The notes below the pieces were generated by a model. It saw nothing but the letters and a program-made list of their open reading frames with translations. It ran no database searches and was not told where the DNA came from. Positions 23,301 to 36,320 of a DNA stretch of 64,000 nt are shown here, piece after piece. The position numbers and the translations under genes were made by a program. The number at the start of each line of letters is the position of its first letter. Position 1 is the stretch's first letter. This DNA is from Oreohelix idahoensis. Lineage: Eukaryota > Mollusca > Gastropoda > Stylommatophora > Oreohelicidae. The DNA lies in the NCBI GenBank assembly GCA_024509875.1, contig JAMPIV010019869.1, positions 775,502 to 839,501 of the forward strand, given 5' to 3'.

Positions 23301-25192
23301 TTCACTCCGAAAGACTGCATTCCTATTTTGGCTATCGTAACACAAATTGTGGCCTGCATGTTAATTAAATCAATACAAATACTTATTGTGCCTTACCCTC
23401 AAACAAGAATATCACATATCATAAGCTTGACTATGGCAGTTAATGGGTTCTACCACTGCTTTAAGTGTCCAGACGGTGAAAGCTTTGGTCACACCGGCTC
23501 TCCCGCTGATGTCAGCTTTAGATAGTTTTAATTTCAAATGGCGGTTGTTGCCAGCGAAATGTTAATTTTATTGCCCCAAGCTACACTACGCCTTAACCAA
23601 TCAGAACGCGTGTCAAGAAATTTCTAACTTTTCTCACGCAACCAAATTGAGCAGTTGATAAGTGTGTTTGTTCGTCTGTCTCACTTTTTATTTATACAAT
23701 ATCTTTGTTATTAATGGGTCAATTTTTAATATTAAAAGTGATTATTAAAAGGACAACTGTCCTCTATCTTCCTATATAGGTTTCCTTTACCCATTTATCC
23801 CCGTTTTCATCTTGGTAATTTTTTTCTAATTTATAGTGCTCTGTTCACTGAACTAAAATATTAATAACATAATTTTCTAAGGCCAGATAATTTATTATAA
23901 GGGAAAATTTTATGATATATATTAACCAATATTAGCGCTACCCTTCAAGACATCCCTGTTATTTATAAAGAAATAAATTATCTAAGTTTCTTTTCAAACG
24001 CACAAGTTAGGCTTGATTTCCATTGTAATCCACCTTCTCTCTCCCCTATAAAACGAGGTAACAAGTTGGTTCGTTGCCAAGCTTTACGGCTTTCGTCATA
24101 AATATTGGGAAGGGTCGAGCGTGTGCGTGTGTGTTTGGGGAAAAGAGGGGGGTAGTGGTATTTTTACGCTTGGCGTTAGAAAATTCAAATTCTTTATTTT
24201 AAATGTTAGCGGTTTGATTTGACGATGGCCTTGAGACCAAGGTCAAACATGGAATTTATTTATAGATTTTTAACTGTAATAGTGGAAAATTCAAATTATT
24301 TTGTCCAATTTTTAGCGGTAAGTTTGACCTTCCCCTTGGCAATTTTTCAAATATAGTAGTATTAGTAGTAGTGGTTTATAGGTTGTGAATTTACGTTACT
24401 AGATTTTTTTAATTGAGGAAATTTGAGCGGGATGTTACACGGAGGTACTTTACTACAGGTCCGATAAATGAAAGCTGATTTTAGTTTTAACTCTGGCAAG
24501 GTAAGTTGTCTTCTTGGCGCGAGGTAGATTTTCACAGTGTTCTAAATTGGCTAAAGTGTCAGGTTATATTGCACTTGTCTACTATGTTACGATTTAGGCA
24601 GGGTCCAATCAGGAATTTGATTGTTTCTCTATTTTGAATCCCCCGCCAATCGTTTTAAAACTTGCGTGTTTTGTGGGGAAATTCAAATTATTTCACACGG
24701 AAATTTTTGCGCGTTACTGCAAAGGTCATGTCTCCTAAATATGGAATGAAAACATCCAATCCTTCCTCGGCAATGTTTTGTCAACTACAGCATTTAACTT
24801 TCATCTAAAGTAATGTCTTTGTAACATGGTGTACAGGAAATGATTATGTCATTCGTTTCCGCCGAGTGCATGCCGACAGGTCGATAATTTATCGCGGGGT
24901 ACTCCTAGGTAAACATGGCACGCGGGTACTAAACGAAAATTGACCGGGCCCAACTTAGTTTTACCTGCGTCTTAATCTTAGCAAAGCCGAGAAGCGCAAA
25001 GCAAACACGATCAATTATCACTGAAGGGAGTGTAAAATTGATTTAAAAAATAGCTAATGTCTGCTTGATAGCAGAAAAAGAAACGGGCGACTACGGAAAT
25101 TAAAAGTAATTTAGTACACACACACAAATGTAACTAAATATTGCCGGAGAGGAAAAGAGACCGACCCAATGATTATGTGACAAGAACAAAGA
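20349..25192. other. long gene-free stretch
   Basis: Nearly 5 kb of AT-rich sequence without a convincing coding region, RNA gene or complete transposon. A short GAT run lies near 22157, and a GT-rich and G-rich stretch near 24120-24160. The phrase TGAGGTTGCCAGCCTC at about 21725 also occurs at about 3364, just left of E3. Confidence 0.5.
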
Positions 25193-25612
25193 CACGTAAC
25201 ATTATTCACACAGACTTGCCTTCAGTACTAGAACATAAACACGTAACATCATTCACACAGATTTGTCTACAACACGAGAACACAGACGCGTAACATCATT
25301 CAGACAGACTTGCCTACAACACGAGAACACAGACACGTCACATCATTCAGACAGACTTGCATACAACACGAGAACACAGACACGTAACATCATTCAGACA
25401 TCCTTGCCTACAACACGAGAACACAGACACGTAACATCATTCAGACACACTTGCCTACAACACGAGAACACAGACACGTAACATCATTCAGACAGACTTG
25501 CCTACAACACGAGAACACAGACATGTAACATCATTCATACACACTTGCCTACAACACGAAAGCACAGACACGTAACATCATTCACACAGACTTGCCTACA
25601 GTATAAAAATAT
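25193..25612 (+). repeat. 47-bp minisatellite
   Basis: About nine tandem copies of a 47-bp unit containing ACACGAGAACACAGACACGT and CATCATTCAGACAGACTTGC. The edge copies are more diverged. The unit is not a multiple of three, so the open frame through it is accidental. Confidence 0.9.
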
Positions 25613-26230
25613 ACATGTAACTTCACTCACACACGCCTACATCAGGAATAAGCTTAAACAGTAACCGTCTAACTTCAGACACTTTTCTATATCTCTGTTC
25701 CCTTCCCAGAATATCCTGACCTAATAACCTTTTGGCTGCACTGAAAGCTTCCAAACAAGATTACTGCGAGACACCCACAACCAGACAGAGGATCATCATC
25801 AGACTTATACCTCAGATGTATTGTACCATAGTTTACTCTTAATCATTTTACACTCGGTATTCCTTTAATTAAGGCGACGGAAGATAGTTCTTCCCCCTGT
25901 TTCCCCCAACTATGATTTTCTAAGACTTAGCGGGTCAAATGTGTGTTGTCTGCTGGTCCGAATGATAGAATGCAAGAAAAAAACTGAGTTCTATGGTATG
26001 ATTAGAAGGAAGGGGGATATACAATACCACTGCTGGCGTCAGAGAATCATCTTCCCGGAAATCAAAGTCTGTCTGCACCGGAATTCAAATATTTGTCCCT
26101 CTGTAGTTAATACAGTTCCCTCAGGCAATCTCACGTCCTCCCTCTCCACCGCCCTCCCTGTCTATTGGGAGTGTCACGTCATAGCCGTGATTTTTCATAA
26201 GTTACTTCCCTTCTTGTCTTTAACTGCCAA

Positions 26231-27130
26231 GTTGAACATAGTCAGGTCTATATATATCCAGGTGTCTTCAAAACCAGGTTGGACATAGTTAGGCTCATAT
26301 ATGTTGAAGTGTCTTCACAACCAAGTTGGCCATAGTTAGGCTCATATATATCTGTCTTTACAGCCATGTTGCCCACAGTTAGACTCGTGGATGTTTACGT
26401 CTCTTCTCAGCAAAGGTGCCCACAATTAGACCCAGAGATGTCTAAGTGTTTTCACGGCCATGCCGCCTACAAATAGGCTCACAGATGTCAAAGTACTCGA
26501 ACAAATAATTTGCCGACAGTTAGATCAACAGATGTTTCATTGTCTTCACAGCCAAGTTACCCACAGTTAGACCCGCAGATGCTGTGTCTATTCAGTGAAG
26601 TTTACCAGAAGTAGACCCACATACGTCCACGTTTCTGCACAACGATGGTGCCTCCATTAAGGCCCACAGATGTCAATATATCTTGACAACCAGACTACCC
26701 ACAGTTAAATCCACTGATGTTCAAGTGATTTCCACTTGGCCCACTATTAAGCCCACAGATGTCTAAATGTATTCACAGCCATGTTGCCCACAATTAGGCT
26801 AACAGCTGTCCAAATGTCCACACAGCCAAGATGCCTACAATTATGCACACAACTGTCAAAGTATCTTCACAGCCATGTTGCCAGTCATTAGGACCACAGA
26901 TGTTCAAAGGTTTTAACAGCCATGTTGCCACAATTAGGCCCCCAACTTTCCATATGTCTTCACAGCCATGTCGCCCACAAGTAGTCCGAAAGGTGTCGAA
27001 GCATCTTCCCGGCCAAGTTGCCCACAATTAGGCTCACATCTGTCCAAATGGTTTAACAGCCATGTTGCCCGAAGTTATGCCCACAGCTGTCCACTAGTCT
27101 TACCATTCATTTTGCAACAATTACAGATAT
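26231..27130 (+). repeat. degenerate 45-48-bp minisatellite
   Basis: About 19 diverged units, each with a core like CAGCCATGTTGCCCACAATTAG followed by a CACAGATGTC-type segment and a TCTTCA link. Core positions such as 26777, 26823, 26871, 26919, 26964, 27011 and 27058 show a spacing of 45-48 bp. The sequence is unrelated to the neighbouring 47-bp array. Divergence suggests it is old. Confidence 0.8.
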
Positions 27131-27894
27131 CCAATTGCTTTCATCTTCAAAGGCAACTTGTCATAATTTCAGATACCTAAAGTCTTTAAGAGCTATCTTT
27201 CTGGCCACCATTCTCCCTTCTCCCTCCCCACAAAAAAATACAAAATGTTAACCTAACATACGCTGGCTTGCTCGCTGGGCGCTTATAAATGTTAAATTAC
27301 ATTCATGTTTTGAATGATGTTTATTTAACGTTCAAACAATATTTCCAACATCACATGGAGTGTATTATAACAAAATGGTTTGTTAATACGGATCGGGGAG
27401 ATTTCCAAGACTCAGTCCCCAAATAGGCTTCTCCCAACAGGAGACCCCACCCCAAAAACATCATGAACACGCCACTGCACAGATATCATTCTGTTACCAG
27501 TTTGTTTTTCGTAGTCCCGTTCACCATTCTTCAGCTGATCACGTGACCGGCTGTATTTCAACTAAGTCTCGTGTGATTTCCTGGGTCTCTGAGAACACAA
27601 ACAAAACAGGACGTTACTCAATTCCCAGCAGGCATATGGTACACGTTCGATAAGTTAAAGCTGTGCAACCTTATTATGCACAAATTACAACAGAATCTGT
27701 ACTGCACAATCACATGCAGTTCTTCCTTTATGCGGAATAACTGCGGTAGAGGTCCTCTGTAGTGAAAACGTGACACTCATTTGAAGTTTGAGCCATACCA
27801 GAGAGCTGTTCGGGGATTTGTGATAACGAGATAAAACCCACTTAAAAGTGACAGACCTGTTTTACCCGTAAACATCTTGTTACGTGATTAAAAT

Positions 27895-28432
27895 CTACAG
27901 TATGGTGACACACCTATTTGACATTAGACAATCAAACTTGTTCCGAAATTAAAATTTACTGTAAAGTGACATCTATTTCACATTAGACAATCAAACTTGT
28001 TCCGAAATTGAAATTTACTGTAAAGTGACACATCTATTTGACATTAGACAACCAAACTTGTTCCGAAATTAAAATTTACTGTAAAGTGACACATCTATTT
28101 GACATTAGACAACCAAGCTTGTTCCGAAATTAAAATTTACTGTAAAGTGACACATCTATTTGACATTAGACAACCAAACTTGTTCCGAAATTAAAATTTA
28201 CTGTAAAGTGACATCTATTTCACATTAGACAATCAAACTTGTTCCGAAATTAAAATTTACTGTAAATACTCGTAACATCTATTTCACATTAGACAATCAA
28301 ACTTGTTCCGAAATTAAAATTTACTGTAAAGTGACATCTATTTCACATTAGACAATCAAACATGTTCCGAAATTAAAATTAACTGTAAAGTGACACATCT
28401 ATTTGACATTAAACAATCAAACTTGTTCCATG
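27895..28432 (+). repeat. 59-61-bp minisatellite
   Basis: About nine tandem units with TTAGACAATCAAACTTGTTC and AAATTTACTGTAAAGTGACA. Length variation comes mainly from ACATC versus ACACATC. Units are highly similar, so this array is younger than the one at 26.2-27.1 kb. Confidence 0.88.
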
Positions 28433-31033
28433 CTCAATAGGGAGCGACAAGGGAAAAGATAATAAATGTATATTACTCAACACGTTTGTCGTAGATTTGT
28501 GATAGGTATTTAAGATATATTTTGGTCCCGTCTGAATAGAACTGAAAAAAAGGTGGTGCTCAGTGAGAGGTAAGGTAAAGAGATAGATTTCACGAGTTAA
28601 ATGGTGAAAGGTAGAGTCTGTCCCTGGATGGAAAAGATACTCTAGTCCAGCCTATCTCTACAACATAAATTTGTTGATCAGACAGTATACCTATATATAT
28701 ATTAATATATATTATCAACCACACACATACACACACACAGATAAGTGACGACACTTAGACGCACAAACGTGAAACTATATTTATGGGTAGGGATATTGGG
28801 ACGAGCTGACCGACACAGGTAATTAAGTTTTATGTTACTTTTATTTACCATAAAGAAACTTCACAACAGTTATTATCAAAAAAATATCAGAATATAAAAA
28901 TCATAGGTTACAGAATTAATAAAGGAATAGACACATAAGCGCAATCGCATCTGTTGAGACAAGTTCCCACAAGAAGAAGTTAATTAACCCCCAAAAGGTC
29001 AAAAGATTAGCACTATGGTATAGAATTTGACTATACTGTAAAGAACAGAGTTTCTAGTTAGTCTATTCTGAAAAAATGAACAGTATTAGCAAACATAAGA
29101 AGAAAATAACAAAGTGAGTATATTAGTTATACAATATAAGAATTATTCATCCCTGCTTTCACTCGCTCTGACAAACATGTGATCACATTTCATTCTCGCT
29201 TACCGAATAAGTGTTTGACAACAGCTTGAACATATCTCCATGCTCCAGGTAACAGATTCAGTGTAGGTTTCTTTGGCAAAATAATCCCCAGTTCTTGAAA
29301 TGACTGTTTAATCCTCTTATTTGATGAACGCCGATTTTGTTATTTTGTTTTATTGACTCTGTTCATGTCACAGCAATTATTCCAGGTATGAAACACAACT
29401 TCGAGATCAAAATAGTCACAGTGTACAGTAGCTTGAAATATTCGATAGTAAAATAGAATGTCAGGTAGAAAAATCTTTTCTTCAGGATAAATCCTCGCCA
29501 CAACACAAGTGGTCGGTAGTCAGGTAATGTTAAATTTGATATTCTTCGCCACAGCGGGCTGAATGTAGATGATAATGTAAAAAAAGAAAATCTGGATAGC
29601 TATAAGTCCAGTTACAATTATTCTTATTGTCTATTGTTGGTACTCTCTCTCTTTCTGGGTAAACCAAGAGAGCCGAAGGTGAAACCTCAAAGACCCGCTG
29701 GGTGCATAAGAATGTTTGTTTGGCGTCTATTGTACTTAGACCCGTTTTCTCAGATTTATATTGAAGACGCTGGTAGGTTTTGGGTTGTGACCCGTACTAG
29801 ATTTATAAGAATAAAAATGCAAAATTTAACCACAATCAGTATTCTATCCTAAAAATAACCCGCGTAGAGGTATAATTTAATATCAACTCGGCTATTAAAT
29901 TAAATAGAAAAACACAAGTGTGTATCTTATTTATCGTTTAACAAAAAAACCCGTGAAATAAGCGCTAGTCATTTATAAATTTGCTCATAATGAATTAGAA
30001 ATAAATATTTATTTCGTCAGTACTCATAATGAATAGTGCATTTACTAGTTGACCAAAATATCTCTTACTAGTTAATAGCAAGTAATTAAATTAACAAGTT
30101 AGCTCTATGTTGTTTTAATTCGCTAGTCAGTTAGCACAAAATCCTAGTGAAATATCATGACGGACTTTAAAAATTAAATCACTCATCACAGAAAAATCTT
30201 AGTGAAATATAATGCCGGACTTAACAATTAAATCACTCAAGAGGCTATTATAAATATTTACCGCAATACAAAATGACTATCTCCAATCGAACAAGCTAAG
30301 AAATGCCACTGGTATAATGGATCTAGAATATCGAAGCTAGACGTCTGAAAATGTGTGGGTACTAGATAAACTGAGTTGAAAAGCTGGAATATATATATGA
30401 AATAGACAAAAAGTCGCTGACCAGTGTGAGACATAACACCTTTGGGGAATTCCGTGGTCAAATTTTGAATCAAAGTTAATTTTGCCACCTTTTGCCGACC
30501 GCTAGACCCCGGCAGCGAGCAAACTGTCTTTTTGATCTCCCTCGTTCCGTAGCTTAATTACATTCACGAACGAACGATGAGGTGGGAGGGGTAACTGTAA
30601 TTATCTCCCCTTGACAAAAGTACGACTTTTGGATAATCGCCTTTGATTTTCTTCAATAGCTTATCTGCCCCTTTTCTCTTTCTACGTGCATCTATCAAAA
30701 GGTACAACTTTTGTATTATCGCTCTTGATTCTACAAATATACGACCCGTCTCCTCTCTCTACACGTGAAACGGTCTGATTTTAAACATTCCTAGTGCCTG
30801 TTAAGACAAGAGAGAAAAGAAAAAAATAAGGCGTAGCAAAATTATGAATGAAACAGATGAATGAATCGGAGTTAGGGGTACTGCGTTAACAAAACGTGCC
30901 TAACTAATAAGGAAGAAAAGGTGGAAAACAGGTGGAAGCAAAACGTGTAGATATCATGTAATATATTTACATACTCTATGTCACAAAGTTATATTCATAT
31001 ATTGAACGCAACACGATAACATTATATCATACT
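28433..31033. other. gene-free stretch
   Basis: AT-rich sequence. I see only a short AT and CA run near 28697-28740 and a diverged tandem duplication of about 53 bp at 30138-30240 (CCTAGTGAAAT and CTTAGTGAAAT units). No coding region is supported. Confidence 0.5.
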
Positions 31034-31158
31034 TTCTAGCTGAGTGGTTCTCAAACCCAGGGTCCTGACCCTAATAAGGGTCACAAAGATCGGTAGTAGG
31101 GTCACGATGAGGTCTCAGATAAGTGTAAGAAATAATATTCCCTATAGGTACCGAACCT

Positions 31159-31915
31159 TAATAAGATGTAAGAGAAAATGAAAATTCTCGATGAGAGGTC
31201 ACAACAAGTGGGCCTGAAAATACACAGGGAAAAGACAGAGATTATGAGAATAAATGCAAGAAATTATAACAAGTTTGAACTTGAAGAAACACCACTAAAG
31301 GATGTAGAATCGTACACATATCTTGGAAGTAATATAGACAGAGTTGGAGGGACAGACAGTGATATCAAAATAAGAATACAAAAAGCAAGAGGAGCTTTCA
31401 TTGTATTGGGAAACACATGGAGAACAAGAGAAATCAAGTCCAACACGAAAATAAGAATCTTCAACTCAAATGTGAAGTCAGTCCTATTGTATGGCTCTGA
31501 GACATGGAGAGCAACAAAAACAACAACCAAAAAGCTAGACTTTTATAAACGGGTGCTTGCGTAGATTAGAAGGACTGAAATGGTATGACAAAGTCACAAA
31601 TGTGGAATTGATGACAAGAACCAGACAAGTGCCAGTGGAACAAGAGTTGAGAAGAAGACGCTGGCGATGGATAAGACACATATTGAGGAAACCTGTTGAT
31701 AGCATTACAAGGCAGTCCTTGTTCTGGAATCCATAGGGAAAGAGAGGCAGAGGTAGACCAAAAAACACATGGAGAAGAGAGCTGGATACAGAGGTGAAAA
31801 TGATGAGGAAAACATAGAAAGAACTTGAGCGGATGGCACAGGACAGGAAGACTTGGCATGTGTTTGTTGAAGGCCAATGCTCCTCGGGGAGCTAAAGGGT
31901 ATTGATTGATTGATG
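31159..31915 (+). mobile_element. 5'-truncated RTE-like LINE
   Basis: Flanked by a 12-bp target duplication GGTACCGAACCT (31147-31158 and 31916-31927). It ends in a short ATTG tetranucleotide tail, as RTE-type elements often do. It contains only the end of the RT gene. The target sequence is the interior of a hAT relic, which gives the order of events. Confidence 0.88.
31178..31885 (+). pseudogene. RTE-like reverse transcriptase C-terminus
   Basis: The first 128 codons are open and include YTYLGSNID, a KARGAF segment, TKIRIFNSNVKS and LLYGSETW, a combination typical of the RT thumb and C-terminus in RTE-type LINEs. A frameshift near 31560 and several stops follow. The remaining homology (LRRLEG, RRRWRWIRHI, a GRPKNTWRREL-type basic segment) continues in other frames to about 31885. 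There is no endonuclease or RT active site. It is a dead 5'-truncated copy. Confidence 0.85.
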
Positions 31916-31984
31916 GGTACCGAACCTAGGGTCGGCAGCAAAACAGTTTGGGAGCCACTGCTTTAGTTGTTTTCCATCAGTCTA

Positions 31985-32515
31985 CTAGATTGATTACAAG
32001 GGATCCCTTCTCACTGCAACATCCCCGGAAATGAAGAGGCTGAAAAAAGATTGGCAAAGGAAGGTGGAAAGTTAGCTCACCTTAACACAAGCATAATTTA
32101 TGAAGAAGCCAAGAGTTCTATCAAGCGCAGATACAGGAGCAAGTGGGAAGTAGAGCATCTAGGCCACTAAAAATGATGGATATTACCAGCTCAGCGGAAG
32201 TGAACATGTGGTAATCTTCAAACTTCACATAGGGCACAACAATTGTGATACCATCTATTCTTCAAGTTAAAGATAGGAACTACCGATGGGTGTAACTGTG
32301 GCGTCGATAAAATGTAAGCTGAACATCTACTACAAAGGTGCCAAACAGTTGAAAATCAGAGAAAGTGCATTTAGCAATCACCGGTCACCATTCCTGGACA
32401 AACTCTACGGAGATACCAACAGCCTCAAGCTGACCACTGCTTTCTTTGATCATATTCAAGTTGGTGATTGAAAGGTGAAAGGTGAAAGGTGAAAGGTGAA
32501 AGAAGAAGAAGAAGA
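31985..32515 (+). pseudogene. remnant of a LINE with an RNase H domain
   Basis: Translation from about 31988 gives PSHCNIPGNEEAEKRLAKEG, the end of an RNase H domain as carried by I-type and related LINEs. This is followed by KRRYRSKWEVEH and, after frame changes, QLSGSEHVVIFKLHIGHNN and a CNCG segment typical of the C-terminal region. It ends in GGTGAAA and GAA repeats (32464-32515) that look like a 3' tail. Stops and frameshifts show it is dead. The clade call is from motif memory. Confidence 0.7.
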
Positions 32516-33279
32516 ATTTTGTAGTCCTCAGTGCAAGAAATATTTTTACAATCGTGTCTTGCCTTTTGTTTGTGCATGGACCTTTCTCGTTTATCCATGA
32601 AATCTAGCGAGCCTTTGTGTAGTTCCCTCCAGTCTCTGAGGAGGCACAGAAATAATAGGACAACTGCCCCTTTAAGCATCTAGTACAAGGCCACAAATAT
32701 ACGGTTGTGTATCGGGCTGTCAAACTAAGTTCCCACAAAAACCACAGCCGCTAAAGTATATGAATACTGTGGAAGCAGAAGAGAAAATAAAATCACCCCG
32801 AAAGAAACATCAGGCAAAAAAAGAGATGAGGGCTAAAACTTAAAGGACGCATCATTGCCGTAGTCAGTTGTGACTGAAGGAAGCTATTACTACTTTGTTG
32901 CAATCTTCTTGCACGAGCGTCACCGGCAGTTGGGGCTCCATGCTGGATAAGGATCAAAAGGAAAATAATAACTCAAATAAAATCTACCATTTTATTTTCC
33001 CGATCTGGCGTATTAAAAAAATGAATCAAGTCCATAACAATATCTGCGATATCTGTGACTGGATCATCGATTGCTCTCTGACATGTACAGACCATAATTC
33101 ATCATAGGGCACCAAGAACAACGGCTGTCATTTGTGTGTCCCGTGGCACAGGAAGATACCAAATAGAAGATTATTCTTCACGAAATGACACAGAGAACCT
33201 TATAAGGTGCCGGCAATGACAAACCACTCTACAGAGTTCAAAATAGTACATGTGTTTACAAACAAACAAACAGTTTATT
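32516..33279. other. no recognisable feature
   Basis: I see no gene, repeat or transposon end in this stretch. Confidence 0.45.
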
Positions 33280-33287
33280 CTCTAGTG

Positions 33288-33544
33288 CAGGATTTCTTAA
33301 CCTGTGGGTCCATGGATCCCTTCGGGTGTCCTTGAATTGGTTCTTGGGGTCCGTGTACACAATTTAAAATGTACAAGTTTTAATTATCCTTTTATGAACA
33401 TTATTTTACGATCAGAAGAAGTCCATAGCCTTCATCGGACAATCATAGAGTTCTATAGACGTCATTGAACAATCAAAGAGGATTATAGCCTTCATCGAAC
33501 AATCAAAGGGGGAATCTATGGCACAAAAATGTTAAGAGACCCTG
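33288..33544. mobile_element. hAT MITE, 257 bp
   Basis: Ends CAGGATTTCTTAACCTGTGG and, reversed, CAGGGTCTCTTAACATTTTTG form diverged inverted repeats. Flanking 8-mers CTCTAGTG and CTGTAGCG match at six of eight positions with TA central. Inside are three diverged copies of a roughly 32-bp unit with ATAGCCTTCATCGAACAATC. It has no coding capacity. Confidence 0.75.
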
Positions 33545-33552
33545 CTGTAGCG

Positions 33553-36309
33553 AGAGGTTAATTTGTGTAGATGATGAGTAGATAAAAAGGTGTATCAGAT
33601 GATACAAGGATACACTTGCCAGATAAGAGTTCTGGTCTTATAAGAAATACCCCAGTCTTAGAAATAAGCACTGTGTATAGTTGTCATAGAAATAGTCAGA
33701 CTATAAAGTTATCTGGCTCAGGTTGTCATGGATTGCCTCCCCTTAGCTCTGCAGTAGTGGTCCACCAGTGGCCAAAACTCAAGAGTATCTAAAATGGGTC
33801 GTCAAAGGTGTCTACCTTCGCACAAGATTACTCTTGGAAGAGTTGTAGATAGAAAGGTAATGACGCTTCTATCCCGAGGGAGTGTTCACAAGATAATTCA
33901 GAAGTCAAGAACAATGCTGCATAAGGCAGAGCAATATTAACTTATATCTGATCCTCGCCTTTTGTGAAGAATTAAGCAATGGTTTTAGCCCGTTCAAGCC
34001 CCCAGCTGGTGTAAATCCAGCGAAATTCTTTTATAAGTATTTGCTCTATAGAGGTAAATATATATAGATGTATATATATTAAAGAGTTTTGCTCATACGT
34101 ATGCTTTCATACCTATAATAACTGAATAAATAATGATTGTCTTGTTTTAAAATGACATGTAACAAATGTAATAATCAATTAGTTTTAACAGGTTAAAATA
34201 AATGGAATGGTGGTGAATTTTAGATTTAAATAAAAATTTACCTTCACTGAAACTTGGTTTGAGAATTGACATAAAAAACTATTGTCCTTTGTACAAAAAA
34301 ACTTAGCTACTCTAAGTGAATCCGGGCATCCGTGGTTTCGTCATGTCTTCTGGGATGAGGTTACCTCTTCACACAACTCGTCAAATTTAGGTGGTTAGTG
34401 TTGATTCACTGCTTTTAGCGTAGAACTTTCGTCTTTCAGCTTCGTATCACAAACAGTCTGATAGCTTCGTTCCACGAACTGCCTGATAGCTTCGTTCCAC
34501 GAACCCAATGTAACTTTTGGGAACACAATCTCCTGGCACAGTTTGAATAGACACAGCACGTTGATGCTTTCGAATCACTTGGTCTGGGAAATTTTAGTAC
34601 TCCTCTTATGGCGGTTGATCTGATTCCCTAGGTCTCCAGTCTTTGTATTTAAAAATGCTGGTCTTACTTTTAAGTTTCAAAGTTGTCCATATACATCGAT
34701 CCTGGTCCTTTAGGTTTCCAGTCTTTGTATTTAAAAAATGCGGGTTTACTTTTAAGTTTTAAAGTTGCTCAAATACATCGATTTGTCACTTATAATTTTG
34801 GAATTCTTAGTCCGATCCTTCTCTCTCTGGCTCTCATGAATTGCTAGCTTGACGTGGCGATGCAGTCTGATTTGTGACTCAGATTTCGCTAGATTATATT
34901 TCCAATTCTCAATTCAATACCCAGATTATACTTCGACGAATTTGCCAATGGAAGTCGAAGTCTATTCCGGCTCTCAAATTAAGCAACTGGTAAGCTCTTT
35001 AGACTATATGGGTCGGGGTGTTAAATCATAATATCCCCCGCGTGTTTTAAAATATTACATTTTAAAATGCCAACGCGTGACCTCTTTCTAATAAGGCCGT
35101 AATACTTCCGCTAGCATCTTTATGCAAACTCACAAACAAATCTGTGAACTCATTCCTGTCCCAACATATTCTTCACAGACAGGTTATCGGTAATATTGAT
35201 AACAAGACGGGCCAGCGGAAGCGATTATCTAATTATCACCTGTGTCTTCGTGCATCCGCCAGACGGTTCTCTCAGACAGACAATATGGCTTTCTTTTCAT
35301 CGATCGTGCGCGACCACATTGGGTAAAATACAGATCGTCTCAATCAATGGTGGCTAGGCGCCTAAGGTGATTAACGTATTATCCGCTGACCGGGCTAATT
35401 AACCTCGATAATAATACAGTTCACCTGGTGAAACGTAAACATGTCTGGGAGCGGCTTCAGAGCAAAAAATGTAGGGCATAAAATATGCCGAATAATAGGA
35501 CGATGAATGAAGAAATGAAGTGATACTGCTGGAGAGAACGGCAGTTATGAAAAGTGCACCCACATAATAGGACGATGAAGGAGAGAAAGAAGGGTGCCAA
35601 AGTGCATGCACAAACCGTTTTGTCACACAGATGGTAATAAGAAGTACCAGACACTTAGTCGTCTCCTCTCAACAACTATCCTATGTTATGTCTAGAGGAA
35701 ATAATGAAACAAAGTTACTTCAAACAAAACTGGAATGAGTTACTCAAGTCCTTAAATACAATTAATAAATTTGTTATAATTACAGTCATTTCTTCTGTTC
35801 TATTTTGGAAAAAGAATGATGGAATGCAAATAAAAATGATGATGAAATTTACAACAGGAAATGTGTAACACGCACAATTAAAATTTTACACATGGAGTAT
35901 GCAATGACTCCTTCCACTTGGGAATGTCACTTTAACTTAAAGTGTCACTTAAAATTATAATGTCACTTATATTGTATTTCACGGTTGAACTGACGAGCCA
36001 ATAGTTCATAAAGCACTGTTCTTAACTTTAGATATAGTCACTTTGACTTAAGATACTATCCTTACACATGTAGTGACTTTAACAAAATCTTATATCATCA
36101 TCTGGATGTTGTAGGTGTGGTAGATCATATATTTTGAGTCAGTCCTTTTTATAGATAACCTATCTCGGTTGACTTCACCGGGCTGTCAATCTGATTTAGA
36201 CAGTGGCTGGCAAGCCCATGCATTAGGGTTCTCAGACCTGATCAGAGGTATACTCTTGGTGATTGAATGCTTCTCTGACAATCACAGGTATACAACGGTC
36301 TTCTGCCTT
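33553..36309. other. gene-free stretch
   Basis: No gene supported. A diverged 82-bp tandem duplication lies at about 34627-34790 (CCAGTCTTTGTATTTAAAAA in both copies), and a short duplication of GATAGCTTCGTTCCACGAAC near 34460-34505. Confidence 0.5.
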
Positions 36310-36320
36310 GCTGACAGTAA

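Larger units (their letters stand above)
31042..31960 (+). mobile_element. old hAT relic carrying a LINE insertion
   Basis: The left end GAGTGGTTCTCAAACC and the right end, reversed, CAGTGGCTCCCAAACTG are diverged hAT-type inverted repeats. The flanking 8-mers TTCTAGCT and CTTTAGTT agree at five of eight positions and both have TA in the middle, consistent with an old Buster-type duplication. A LINE lies inside (31159-31915), so the relic itself is only about 150 bp. Confidence 0.6.

Noticed and set aside
25941..26288. Frame of 115 codons as a host gene
   Set aside because: It has no recognisable domain, overlaps the start of the degenerate minisatellite, and has no splice or start evidence.
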